The notes under the pieces are model-generated. The model searched no databases and had not been told where the DNA came from. It saw nothing but the letters and a program-made list of their open reading frames with translations. Positions 46,833 to 57,800 of a DNA stretch of 64,000 nucleotides are shown here, one piece after another (position 1 is the first letter of the stretch; the number at the start of each line of letters is the position of its first letter). The DNA is from Gambelia wislizenii (taxonomy: Eukaryota > Chordata > Lepidosauria > Squamata > Crotaphytidae), in assembly GCA_030847615.1 (NCBI GenBank), contig JAUMIR010000001.1:383700687-383764686 (forward strand), written 5' to 3'. Position numbers and translations under genes: made by a program.

Positions 46833-48399
46833 ATGGAGGCGAGCACATCGGCTGCTCTGGCTACCGCAGTCCGTTTGCGATTATCTGTTTTAGCTCTTAA
46901 GAGGCGGGCAATTATAGGGCATAGGAGAAGAATGCTTCTTATCTTCCTGATCCTTCTCCATTCCCAAGCGATGGACACAGCAAATTTCCGACCACAGTTT
47001 ATGCACTTTGCGGCTGTGGATCCCCTGGAGGTTGTGATGCATGTTCCCCCCGACTGGCAGAAGCATCAGTGGTGGGTGTACCCGACAACGGACGAGTGGT
47101 GGCAGAAATTTGTGATGAACATCTGGTCAGATGAATGGTGGATACTGTACTTCAGGATGCCTCGGTTCCTCTTCATGAGCCTTGCCGAGATACTCCATCC
47201 AGAGATTGCCAAGTCGGACTCTAACATGAGAAAAGTCATCCCTGTGGAGAAGAGATTCACTATAGCCATTTTCCTTCTTGCCCACCGCTGCTCATATGGT
47301 GCAGTTTTCCAGTTGTTCAGTGTCGGAAGAGCAACTGTAAGATTTTTGTGGAGGTCGTACTCGCTATGGAGAAGTTACTTCTTAAGTGGACAGTCTTCCT
47401 CGGAGAGCACAGAAAGGTATTTATTTTTATTTTTATTGTATTTGCTTGTGAAAATTCGTCTAATCTCATCAATCCCTAAGTGTAAAAAACATGAAATATG
47501 CATTCCCTTATGTGGTACCATACATATAACAATTACAGTTTCCCTTCTGTTCCTTTGAAGGGACTTGATATCATGCCACAGGCTTCCGCAATATTTATGT
47601 CTGTACATAGATGTTCAATTGAAAACTCGTTTTTACATGCTCTCATAGTTCCCTTTTCTTTGCATTTGAAATTTTGTAGGTAATGGATTCCTTTGCGGCA
47701 ATGGGATACCCACAAGTGGTTGCTTGCTTGGATGGATGCCATGTTAATATAATTCCCCCCATCCGCCAAGGAGACGAATTTATCAACAGGAAGAATAGGT
47801 ACAACGTTCTTCTGCAAGGGACTTGTGATCATAGAGGAGTTTTCATTGACACGGAGATTGGTTGGAGCGGGAAGAATCACGATGCTGGAATGTTAAGGAA
47901 CTCTGGTTTCTTTGAGACTATGGAGGCTGGCATATTTGTGCCTGGTAATCCAACACTAACGATTATGGGGAAACAGGATGTACCTCTAACTCTGGTAGAT
48001 GGTGCATATCCAATAAGGAATTGGCTGCTGACAACATATAGGGGGACAACAAATCCCAAACAGAGACTGTACAATAGGTACCATAACAAAATTTGATCGA
48101 TGGTGGAGAGGTGCTTCAGGCATTTGAAATTGAGGTGGAGGGCTTTAAAATACTGTATAGAGGTTGCTGAGGAGAATGTATGTTCTGTAATATGTGCATG
48201 TGTTATTCAACACAGTATATGTGAAACCAAAGGTAGTATCCTTGATGATCCTCACTGGCATGTGCAAAGGTTTGTACTTAACACACTTGGAGCTCCGATG
48301 GTTAATAATGATGCTGCTGAGAAGGAGCATGGGGAGGCCGTTCGTGATGCTTTGAAAGAATATTTTTGGATTGAACATCACCAGGGAGGCGGGGAATAA
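46833..48399 (+). pseudogene. Harbinger DDE transposase (HARBI1-like), one stop
   Basis: Nuclease that cuts and joins Harbinger ends. The first exon from ATG 46833 ends about 47416; it holds a Trp-rich N-terminal part (WWVYPTTDEWW) and a helix-turn-helix-like LFSVGRATVRF block. The last exon starts about 47680 after TTTTGTAG and carries the catalytic triad: Asp in ACLDGCHV (47731), Asp in LVDGAYPIRNWLL (47998), Glu in VERCFRHLKLRW (48106), spacing DD36E. A short middle exon (about 47561-47612) restores phase but its donor GTTCAA is weak. An in-frame TGA at 48094-48096, probably from CGA, removes the catalytic Glu. AATAAA follows near 48452. Outer limits of introns are inferred. Confidence 0.85.
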
Positions 48400-48917
48400 G
48401 TAAATGCATGTTTCCCCTTCTTATCATTTCCAGGATTAACTGAAAATATGCTTAATAAAAAAATTGTTATTTTTAAAGATGTCTGCATTTGCTTTGCCCT
48501 TCTTAAAACAAATCTCACTTTTCCAACAGGTACATTTGCATTGGTTTTTTTTTTTATTTTAGAATTGTGAATGTATACATCACACTGTAAGGGCAGTGGA
48601 AGTACACATTGAAAAGTAGGTCAGACTGGATACAAGTTTAGTTTAAAACAATCAGCCTAAAACAATACATTGTTGCGGTTTGGGCAGTTAAAGCAATTGG
48701 CGGGCTTTTGCCAGGGATTACTCATTCTGGTAAAGGATCCAGACACTGCCGAATTCCTTTAGATAGTTTCCTCTGCTAATTCACCAATCAATTAGCCAGC
48801 ACAAATTAAATTTTAAAAAGTTAAGGTTTTTCCTAACACCATAGGCTTATTTTAAAAATGAAACAGTCAACACGAAAACTTATAAACTCGACTTTCCGCA
48901 TCCTGCCACATGGCATT
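48400..48917. other. Intergenic spacer inside the Harbinger
   Basis: Holds the presumed transposase polyadenylation signal and the presumed promoter of trihelix gene A. No coding region. Confidence 0.5.
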
Positions 48918-49864
48918 ATGATGGCTGAAGGGGGGAGATGACTTGCCAGGCCGGGTCAGCACATTGCCTATTGGGGCACCAGGAAGACTAACCTCCTCTT
49001 GGAATCCCTGGCCCAGCAGGCCGGTGTGCCAGACCGGCTGATGCGGTCCTCTAACCGGAGGAACTGCAATCTCTTTTTGGAGGCAGCGCAGTTCTTCTGG
49101 TTGAGGGGCTACATCAGAACTGGCCTCCAATGCCGCTCCAAATTCAAGAACCTTAAGGGTAAATTCTTTGTGGCATTGGAGGCCAGTGATGGCAGCCCCC
49201 CCCCAAAGGCAGCCGCCTTTTTATGCCATCCTGCACGACCTGTGGGTCTGTGCAGGAAAGCCAAGCTTGCGCAACAGGCTACCAAGAGGTAAGTTTGGCC
49301 AAGGCATCTATGGTGCCTAGTTGTGTGTGACCGTGTGAGTGTGGGTGTGTGTGTTTGTTATCCTCCACATGTGGCTAACTTTTCTTCTGTCTCTATGTTT
49401 TGTTACAGCTGTCCAGATTCAGAGACGGGCAGCAGGAGAGCCCGTCTCTGATTCCTCCTCCGATGAGGAGGTTCATGCAGGCCCGGCACTGGCTGTACAC
49501 ACCCCCCCCCCCCAGGTACGTTTCATTTCAGTACTTATGAGGCACAGTTGTAGGTGGCATAGCATAAGAAATATTACTGTTTAGTACTTTAAACTGACAA
49601 CTATCCTTAATTTTTTAAAAGGTCCCCAGGCTGCCCAGGAGGCGGCAGCCCAACTGGCTGGGCTTAATATTATAGCCAGGATAGAGGAGCTTGGTAAATA
49701 TGTTTAAGTAGAAAAAAATAAAAAATGGGCAATCTGCTTTGCACATAGAGCATTTGATGCTAATTAATTATTCCTTTTTTTCCAATACAGGGAGGACTCT
49801 AAGAGAGGAGAAAAGGGACCTGGCCAGGGGGGTGCAAGCCTTGGAAGAAAGGCTTGCATTGTAA
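48918..49864 (+). pseudogene. Trihelix (Myb/SANT-like) gene A with C-terminal coiled coil
   Basis: Presumed DNA-binding partner of the transposase. Four exons with matching phases: 48918-49288, 49409-49515, 49630-49693, 49791-49864 (stop TAA 49862). Donors AG|GTAAGT, AG|GTACGT, G|GTAAAT; acceptors TACAG, CCCCAG, ATACAG. Expected product about 204 residues. The N-terminal trihelix has a Trp (HIAYWG), RRNCNLFLEAAQFF and RGYIRTGLQCRSKFKNLKGK; then PFYAILHDLW; an acidic SDSSSDEE stretch; and a C-terminal helix (RIEELGGRTLREEKRDLA). Two lesions: TGA at 48939-48941 (probably CGA) and a C8-to-C9 expansion at 49196-49204 that shifts the frame before FYAILHDLW. Role is by analogy with Myb-like proteins of Harbingers. 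Confidence 0.8.
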
Positions 49865-50110
49865 ATAGTGTATATAGTTCAGCAGTACATTTGTAAATAA
49901 TTTTTGTTTATACTTTTCATTATATTTGTCTGTAAATACTGTAAATATTGTACATTATCCCCCCCTCCAAAGTGTGTGTTCTTCTATGTAATATAGTTTT
50001 GAACAGAAATGTTTTCCTATGTTTATATTAATTTCTGTTTGGTGCAATACCCCAAAGACTGTTTATGTTATGTACCCAATTTGAGTTGTATTGTAACCCT
50101 TTCTTGTGTT

Positions 50111-50122
50111 TGTCCCTGTCTC
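50111..50122. repeat. Target duplication of the nested LINE (left)
   Basis: TGTCCCTGTCTC here and TGTCCCTGTCCC at 54089-54100. Confidence 0.7.
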
Positions 50123-53100
50123 AGGCTTTTCTTCGCAAACGAAGATTCAGGAAGGACTCATCCCGCGTTTTCTGCAAGTGCACTGATGACTAAAAAGGCT
50201 AATCAGAGATAAACAAGTCCGGTTGCAGAAAGCACAGCAGAAGGTCTCCTTGGGTGATGTTTCCAAGTTGTGATTCTTTCTGCATTGTCGTTTCTCTTCA
50301 AGACTTGTTCGGTGTGAGTTCTCAAATAAAGCTGCAGCATTGTGGATAGTGTGTCTCCATGCCTCGCGATGTGGGGCCAGGGCGGACCACTGTTGGTGAT
50401 CAATTTGGCCAAGCCTGAGATGTTGTTTCAGGGAGTCTTTGTATCACTTTTTTGGAGCACCTCTCTTACGCTGACCCATAGTGAGTTCACCGTAGAATAG
50501 TATTTTTGGGAGGTGATGGTTCTCCATCCTAGAAATGTGCCCTGCCCAGCGCAGTGGTGTTCTCAATATCATGGTCTCAATACTGGTGATCCCTGCTTGC
50601 TCAAGGACAGCAACATTCATCACATAGTCAGTCCAGTGTATATTTAGGATTGTGCGTAGACAGCACTGATGAAAGCGCTCGAGGAGTCATAGGTGGTGGT
50701 GATGGGTGACCCATGTTTCAGATCCATAAAGGAGGATAGACAGTACAATGGCTCTATACATACTGATTTTTGTGCTTTGCCTCAGGTGTTTATTGCTCTA
50801 GACTCTTGTGAAGTCTTCCAAATGTACTATATGCCTTTGCTAATCTGTGATCGATCTCTTTGTCAATCTTGGCATCTGAGGAGATGATGCTTCCCAGGTA
50901 GGTGAACTGCTGAATGGACTTGAGCACAGATTTGCCTACGGCAATGTGGGAATGGTGGTGTTCATCCTGTGGTGCAGGCTGGTAAAGAACTTCTGTTTTC
51001 TTCAGGTTGGCTTCCAGCCCAAACAGCTCTGCAGCTGTTGCAAAGCAGGATGTTAGGCGCTGCAGAGCTGCTTCTGTGTGGGCAACAAGGGCAGCAGCAT
51101 CAGCGAAGAGCAGCTCATGGACTAGATAGTTTAGAGTCTTAGTGTGAGCCCTCAGATGGCTTAAGTTAAACAAGCTACCCTCAGTACGGTAACGTATATA
51201 GATGCCGTCATCTTCTTCAAGCTCTGCCATAGACCTTTGGAGCATCATGCTAAAGAAGATTGTAAATAAAGTTGGTGCAAGAACACAACCTTGCTTCACC
51301 CCATTAGTTATTAGAAAGGGCTCTGAAAGAACATCGCCATATCTGACTTGACCACGCTGGCCCTCGTGTAGCAAGATAATCATTTTAAGGAATTTGGGGG
51401 GACATCCTAATCTTTCCAGGATCTGCCACAGACCTTTTCTACTCACAGTGTCAAAGGCTTTGGTGAGGTCGACAAATGTTACATAGAGACCCTTGTTCTG
51501 CTCCCTACATTTTTCTTGCAGTTGTCTAAGGGCAAATACCATGTCTGTAGTACTCCTATTGGCTCTGACGCCACATTGGCTTTCAGGGACAAGTTCTTCT
51601 GCAATAGAAGGAACTAATCTGTTCAGGAGTATCCTTGCAGGGATTTTTCTAGCAATAGAGAGCAGTGTTATGCCTCGATAGTTTGAGCAATCGGATTTTG
51701 CTCCTTTTTTTTCTTGTACACCGTGATGATGACTGCATCTCAGAGATCTGATGACAGTTCCCCTTTTTCCCAGCAATTCACAAGGAATTTGTGGAATTTT
51801 TCGTGGAGTTCATGCCCTCCGTCCTTCGAAAATTCAGGTGGGATTCCATCAATCCTAGCTGCCTTGCCGTTTTTCATCTGCTGTATGGCATCAGGTGTCT
51901 CTTCCAAAGTGGGAGCTATGTCCAATTCATTTTTCATCGGTTTTTGTATCATATGTTGGATAGCTGAGCCTTGGACTACTTGGTTGGCGCTAAAGAGACT
52001 TTGAAAATGTTCAGCCCATCGATTCAGGATGGAGGCTTTATCAGTAATTAATGTTTGACCATCTGTACTGTATAAGGAGCTTTGGACCTGATAAGTAGGT
52101 CCAAACACTGCTTTAAGAGCTTCATAAAATCCTCTATGATCACGCAGATCTGCACAGCATTGTGTCTTTTCTGCTATATTGATCCACCACTTGTTCTGCA
52201 TGTCTCAGAGTTTTTGTTGTAGTTTACTACATGTGAGGTGGAAAGCTGCTTTTCTTACATGGCAGGTTGGCTGGGCGAGGTATGCCTGGTGAGCAGTTCT
52301 GTTCTTTGCCAGCAGCTCCTGGATCTCTTGGTTGTTTTCATCAAACCAGTCTTGATTTTTCGTGTGGGAGAACCCGAGGGATTCTTCTGCAGACTGGAGG
52401 ATACTGTTTCTGATATGTTGCCAAAGCACTGTAGGAGAAGGATCTGTAGAATGGTCTTCAAGTTTCGTTTTTAGATTTGCCTGGAAGTTGTCTCTCATGG
52501 TAGCTTGTTGAAGATTGTTGACTTGGAGTCTCTTCTTTAAGATGCCACCCCTCTTAGGTTTGAACTTAAGATGAAGATTTAGTTTACATCTGACGAGGCG
52601 ATGATCTGTTTGGCATTCTGCACTGGGCCTCACTTGGGTATGACGGACATCACGAATGTTTCTCTGATGGCCTACAACATAGTCAATGAGGTGCCAATGT
52701 TTGGATCGGGGATGCATCCAGGTTGTCTTCAAGCTATCTTTCTGCTGAAAGATTGTGTTCGTAATAGTCAGCTGTTGTTCTGCACAGAACTCTAGCAGGA
52801 GGCGTCCGTTATCATTGCAATTTCCAACACCATGCTTACCTAAGACACCTTTCCAGGCTTCGGAGTTCTTTCCTACTCTGGCATTGAAGTCACCAAGGAT
52901 AATAATTTTATCTTCTACAGGGACTTTTTGTATGAGTTGGCGTAGGTCTGTGTAGAATTTGTCTTTCTCTACAGGGTCGGCTTGCATAGTTGGGGCATAT
53001 ATACTAAAGAGAACAACATGTGGGAGGCGTAAGGAAATAATGCAATCACAATGTCCTGTTGGCAAGGTTTCGAGTTTGGAGGCAATTGAGTTTTTAATCA

Positions 53101-54088
53101 TAAAGCTTACTCCTGAAAGATGTTTTTCAGTTTTGGGTTTGCCAAACCAGTAAAGTGTTTAGCCAGCGCCATGTTCTTTAAGGCTGCCTTCCTCATGGAA
53201 GCGAACTTCACTAAGAACAGCGATGTCAGTGTTAAGTCGTGATAGTTCATGAGCTGTTAGGGCAGAACGACGCTCAGGCCGTCCACTATCTTCAGAGTCT
53301 TGCATGGTTCTGATGTTCCAGCATGCAAGTATCAGTTTATTTATACCTTTGGAGGCCAGTGTGTGCCTTTGTTTCTTTGCCTTGGTTTGACCGCATCAGA
53401 AGATGCCCGTTGGCTGCGGCTAGCAAACCAGGTAGTTGGGGATGAGCTTTCGTTAGTCCACCTTTTCTAGGCCCCTCTCCATATGGAGCAAGCAGTGCTC
53501 TCCTTAAAAAAGGCTGCTTGGTCGTTCAGGATGCTGCCGAACAAGACTGTCATCTCCCGGGTCAGCCTTGAGCGACCAATGTCCTGAACCGCCTGCATGC
53601 AGGGTTGGGTCTGCAGCTTCCAGTGCATCTTTACACCTGCCGTTTTGTCCCTCGCCTATCGCTACAGGGCTTTTTTGGAACTGGATTTGTCCTTCGAGCC
53701 TGTGCAATGGATTTTTCTGGTGGAGCGCAGCATGCACAGAACTGGCCTTACCCTTTAAACCAAAGGTTCATCTGCCGTGGCCTTTCGAGCATGGATGTAG
53801 CAGCGAGGTCCTCGGGTCGTAGGTTTGATTAGAGTTTCCTTCTCTTAGATGGTTGACCTTACAGGGTTGGACGAGCACCATCTTCCCGGGTTTGGGATTA
53901 GAGTTTTCCTTCTCCTAGGATGGTTGCCACAAGGCTAGAGAGCCCATCCTGCCCTTTGACGCTCTTTGTCAGACCCTTTGGTTTTGACCTGTCTGGCATG
54001 GGAGACCCTACCGGTAGCTTTATGCCACCGCCAGCATAGCTCAAAACATCATTACACAAGCCTCTTTCCCACGACAAGGGGGAGTCAA
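50123..54088 (-). mobile_element. Near full-length I/Vingi-like LINE nested in the Harbinger
   Basis: About 3.97 kb, minus strand, 3' end at 50123 (ends GAAGAAAAGCC) and 5' end near 54086 (GACTCCCCCTTGTCGTGGG). Flanked by a 12-bp duplication with one mismatch. Order on the minus strand: 5' leader (54086-53340), APE endonuclease, RT, C-terminal finger. Related copies at 26738-27770 and 22945-23035. Clade by motif: APE-type, non-L1, non-RTE; I superfamily (Vingi-like) is my best guess. Confidence 0.8.
50165..53330 (-). pseudogene. LINE ORF: APE endonuclease + RT + zinc finger, broken
   Basis: Starts near ILACWNIRTM (53330). Endonuclease motifs: LSEVR (Glu), GDFNARVG, HLIDYVV and TDHRLV. RT motifs: SNYRGITLLS, FVDLTKAFDTVSR, GVKQGCVLAPTLF, and the active-site FADD changed to FADA (HELLFADAAALV, about 51090). 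Lesions: TAA near 53160, TGA at 52202-52204 (probably CGA), TGA near 51743, an A-run frameshift near 51705, and frame loss after 50790. Compared with the 26.7-kb copy, which keeps FADD, this copy cannot polymerise. No ORF1 seen. Confidence 0.8.
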
Positions 54089-54100
54089 TGTCCCTGTCCC
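54089..54100. repeat. Target duplication of the nested LINE (right)
   Basis: TGTCCCTGTCCC, one mismatch to 50111-50122. Confidence 0.7.
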
Positions 54101-54445
54101 TTGTAAATAATGTAAATACTGTGATTATTGTTTGTCTTCTAAATATGTATATATGTAGAAATTGATATTTGTAAATATATAAATTTTTCTTAAAAAAATG
54201 TAAATATTTATTTAAAGATACTTTAAAAAAATAAACTGTTAATATTTTGAAAGAAAAAAGCCTGTTTATTTCCCATTAATTCACTACCTCCCTTCTGTAA
54301 AGATCTCCTTAAATGAATACTTTTTTAACATGGTACATATATGAGGTAGAGTAGTTTAAGATAAACAGAAATAAAATATGTAAAAACTGTACATTATGCA
54401 TTCCCCAAAAGTAAGGGTACAGCAATTGATACTGATAATAGAAAA
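54101..54445. promoter_or_regulatory. Convergent 3' region of the two trihelix genes
   Basis: AATAAA on the plus strand near 54229 and TTTATT (AATAAA on the minus strand) near 54265 lie about 30 bp apart. They are placed to end the two convergent transcripts in the element as it was before the LINE came in. Inference only. Confidence 0.45.
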
Positions 54446-56305
54446 CTACATTGACCAGGGCACCGTTTTTTTAATTGCCCTCGCAGGTCTACTGGAAGTT
54501 GAAGCACTTCCAGGCAAACTTTTTGTGGGTGTAGTATGATTGTTTTCTTGTGAATTCTCCTTATTTTCCTCACCTACACTTTTTGAGTTATACTTTCTCT
54601 TCACCAGAACACATTTCTTAGAATTATCCATGGACTTAATGTGAGTTACCAAGTCCCCAAACAGATCATTTTGTCTTTGTATTTCTTTGAGGATTCACTC
54701 AGATATATCCACTGAATGCTCATAGAATTTTTCAAGGTAGCCTTGCAAAGACATGGTCTGCTTATCTGATGTTTTTTCCATTTTAGACACAAAATGTTCC
54801 ACTATTGATTTTGAATTCGCCATCAGATCATTCACATCAGAAGAACGTTTCTTCCTCCGAAATAAGGCGAACCTTTCAGCGGGGGACAATGTGGCTGTAG
54901 GATTACTCAAATCTGAAACTGAGAAAATTTGGAAAAAAACAATCATATTCTATTACAGTACTGACCGAGTTACAGCAATCACCCTGTTCTGTAACAATGT
55001 GATACATACCATTACGTGCCGGGCTAGTTGACCACACAGTATCAATCTCTGCTACCACGGCCGTGTTGTTTCCCTCTGTTTCATTTACTGCCAAGGTTTC
55101 AGAGGGCTCCTCAGTTAAGGTTAAAGTAACACTTGATTCATCAGATCCCTGGGTACCAGAAACATCTGGATGCAAAAGAAAAGTAAAGGGAAATAAGAGA
55201 GTCGGGTTATAGAAGAAATGAAAGCACTTTAATTAGTCCACAGGACTTCCGCGCTGCTTGTGGCAGAGGTAAACAAGTAATTGTCTTCTTTGTTTATGGC
55301 TGCTGCAGGAGATGCCATAGCAAACGTGCCAGGATGCACGCAGTAGTTTACATGCCCAGGGCACATAAACAAAAGCGCGCCATTTGGCTGTAACAGCCTT
55401 AATTTGCAAAATAAAGGGGAACCCGCAGACCACAGCAGCACTATTTAAGGGCATGTAGGTAAATATGGCGAAATGGTTCTTTATAGGTAGGACTCCATGG
55501 ACTCATGGAACATTTATTCAGTACAGAATGCAAAGTTACAGACACAGTTTGAATGTTGTGAAAACGGAATTTTAAACATCCGGGTTTCACTTTGATAAAA
55601 GAAATGTTTTGTAATGTCGCAAACAACAGAAGCTGACAATAGTTGCAGCCTACAAAGTAAGAACACATAGCATGCATATCAGCCATGGGATAGCCATGAC
55701 CATTTATAAAACACCATCTTCTAATTGGGTGAAGCATGCAATCCGAGAATGTGTTTAATCGAGTTTTCAAATACTACTACTTCCTTAAAAAAAAAAATGG
55801 AAAACTTACGTAGTGGCTGTGAGAACAATTCCTCAGAGAACCCCTGCAGCATCTCTTGGGATGAGGGTGGGAATCCCACGTCTTCATCAGTGAGGGGAGC
55901 GTGATGGGGAATCACTGACCCACGCAGAACACGCACAATGTCGGTGGTGCTCCCCAGCCGCTTTGGGTGGTAGTTGGCATCGCCGCCCAGAATGGCATGC
56001 AGTTCTTTATAAAAGGGCATGGTGGCTGCATTGTTGCCACTTTTAGAGTTGTGGTCGTTTACCTGGCGGTAATTCTTGCGCATCAGTTTCATCTTTGTAA
56101 GGCACTCTTCTGCAGTGCAATCATGCCCTTTCTTTTTCATTTCGGCAGCAATCTTTTCAAAGAGATCAATATTTCTGTGGGATCCCATCAGCTGTTCCTG
56201 CACCTTTTCCTCGCCCCATATGCCCAAAAGGTCTATGGTTTCGTTGTAGGACCAGGAGATCCCCCGGCTGCCTTTCCTGGGACGAGGTGTGGTTTCGGCA
56301 TCTAT
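54446..56305 (-). pseudogene. Trihelix (Myb/SANT-like) gene B, three exons
   Basis: Exons on the minus strand: 56305-55810, 55165-55010, 54918-54446; all junctions are phase 1 (C|GTAAGT then GCATCCAG; G|GTATGT then TTTCTCAG). About 374 residues expected. The trihelix is textbook: ISWSYNETIDLLGIWGEEKV, HRNIDLFEKIAAEMKKKG, TKMKLMRKNYRQVND and MPFYKELHAILG. Then an acidic Thr/Glu-rich linker (exon 2) and a C-terminal part with ALFRRKKRSSDVNDLM and a Lys/Ser-rich end. Lesions: TGA at 54695-54697 (probably CGA). The expected start reads ATA (56303-56305) with a stop just upstream, so the start may be lost. It differs clearly from trihelix A in length and C-terminus. Confidence 0.8.
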
Positions 56306-56613
56306 CGCTTAAACTGCACAGGTAAACGGCCAGGAGAACAATGGAGATGTATCTTCTTCAAATTTTGGGATGGCCAAAAAGGGGGCAGGTACACCTCCCA
56401 CTTACTGGCCAGAGCCCGCCCACGGTCAGGGCAATTTCCGGGCATCTCCTGTGCCCGTGATATCTTGTCACAGGCTGTTTGCATTTTCGATTTTCCGAAT
56501 CCTCCCATGACTTTTTTAAAAACCGGCACAACCCGCGGGATTGAAAGCTTCATGGCTCGAGAGACAAATGGTGCCCCCCCTTCCGAAAACCACGTGTCCG
56601 ACCCGATGTACAT
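56302..56613 (-). other. Open frame of 103 codons between TIR and trihelix B
   Basis: Starts MYIGSDTWFSEGG and ends at a stop just before trihelix B. No domain recognised. It may be 5' leader of gene B open by chance, or a former upstream exon. Confidence 0.3.
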
Positions 56614-56674
56614 CTAAATTGCCAGGGATCAACACGAATTCTTCCCGGGACATTTTCATCATGTAAACAGCACC

Positions 56675-56775
56675 CCAGTCTAACTAGCTCACAGTCTTGT
56701 TATGAAGACAGAATGGGGGCAGACACACCTTTGAGCTCCTTGGAGCAAAGGCTGTTTAAAAACTCAATAAATAAT
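56675..56775 (+). mobile_element. tRNA-type SINE, right half
   Basis: CCAGTCTAACTAGCTCACAG, TTATGAAGACAGAATGGGGG and TTTGAGCTCCTTGGAGCAAA ending AATAAATAAT. This is the 3' body expected to follow the left half at 46333-46442. Confidence 0.75.
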
Positions 56776-57544
56776 GTAACTTTGGCATGATGTTAGCTTG
56801 GGAAATGTTAGAATTTGAGGAAAGCATAATTTTGTTTGTACAATTATTTTTTTTTTAAAAAAATCCTTACAAGTTTTCCAGGTGGTATAACTTTAATCGT
56901 GCTCAGACATTTTGTTCTGGTAGACATCACAATGTGGTTTGTCTCAAGGTTTAACATGGCTCCCCTCTTCTTTCCAGGGATAAAGAAACAAAATAACTGT
57001 TTGGTACTTTCTTCATCTGAATGCAGTCTTTCCCTTGCCACTTGCTCTAGAACCAGAAAAAAAATAAAGGCTTCAGCTATACTGCCAGGAAGATACTATA
57101 ATTAAACAAACTTGGGATGGCTCCACTCTCTCCATTGTGGGAAGAAGTGGCATGCCTGAGAGATCTCCTTGGAATACAATGCCTAAACAGGACAGTCACA
57201 GTTCCCTAAAAGTCCAGATTTCATCTCTTCCAGATATGATACATTGGCTGCCATTCATAAATAGCTTACTTCACAGTGATCCCATTAACATGCTGGTCAA
57301 TGTGAAATGTCTGATCCCTTCAAGGCATATAATATTCCTGCTGACACTACAACAGTCCCTCAAATGTGCAAGATACACCCAAGGGAACTGTGAGTTGAGT
57401 GAGGTGGGAAAAATCTATACAACAGAAAATTGAGTGAAATCCTTCACTATCAACTGGGTAATGAAATATCAAACGGAATGTTGTTGTGTCTATGTGCTTC
57501 AATTCAGCAGGATTGTTCCAGAGTAACTGGGTTAACCATAGCTT
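56776..57544. other. No gene seen
   Basis: Nothing recognised. Confidence 0.45.
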
Positions 57545-57800
57545 CAGGGATTCATAGAATCTTAGACTTGGAAGGGGCTGCAACAGCCATCTAGTCCAAC
57601 CCCTGAGAAGCAGAAATACACAACTAAAGCACTCTGTAAGATGCCCATCCAATCTCTGTTTAAAGGTTTCCAAAGAGGCAGTCTATTCTATTCTTGAACA
57701 GCTCTCACAATAAAGAAGTGCTTCCTATTGTTTAGGTGAAATCTTTTTTTTTCCAAATTTGAGTGCACTGATTCTTCTTCTAGTCTCTGGAGATACTATA
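57545..57800 (-). mobile_element. CR1 LINE 3' end
   Basis: ATTCATAGAATCTTAGACTT, CTAGTCCAACCCCTG and ACACAACTAAAGCACTC: the reverse of a CR1 3' UTR and the end of its ORF2 (METFKQRLDGHL on the minus strand). Confidence 0.75.

Larger units (their letters stand above)
46443..56674 (+). mobile_element. Three-gene PIF/Harbinger transposon with nested LINE
   Basis: Left end GGTGCCAGTTACACGAC and right-end reverse complement GGTGCTGTTTACATGATG share GGTGC and TTACAxGA. CCA duplicates at 46440-46442 and 56675-56677. Outside it, two halves of one SINE rejoin. Length is 10,232 bp including a 3,966-bp LINE, about 6.27 kb without it. Gene order: DDE transposase (+), trihelix gene A (+), LINE insert, trihelix gene B (-). 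The TIR match is imperfect (about 13 of the first 18 bases), so the split SINE is the stronger boundary evidence. Confidence 0.85.

Noticed and set aside
46833..48399. A host HARBI1 gene
   Set aside because: It lies between Harbinger ends inside a split SINE, has an in-frame stop before the catalytic Glu and sits with element-type trihelix genes. A domesticated gene would be intact and not bounded by a target duplication.
50123..54088. BovB/RTE assignment for the nested LINE
   Set aside because: The C-terminal finger and the RT motif wording differ from RTE elements; an I-superfamily placement fits better but is unproven.
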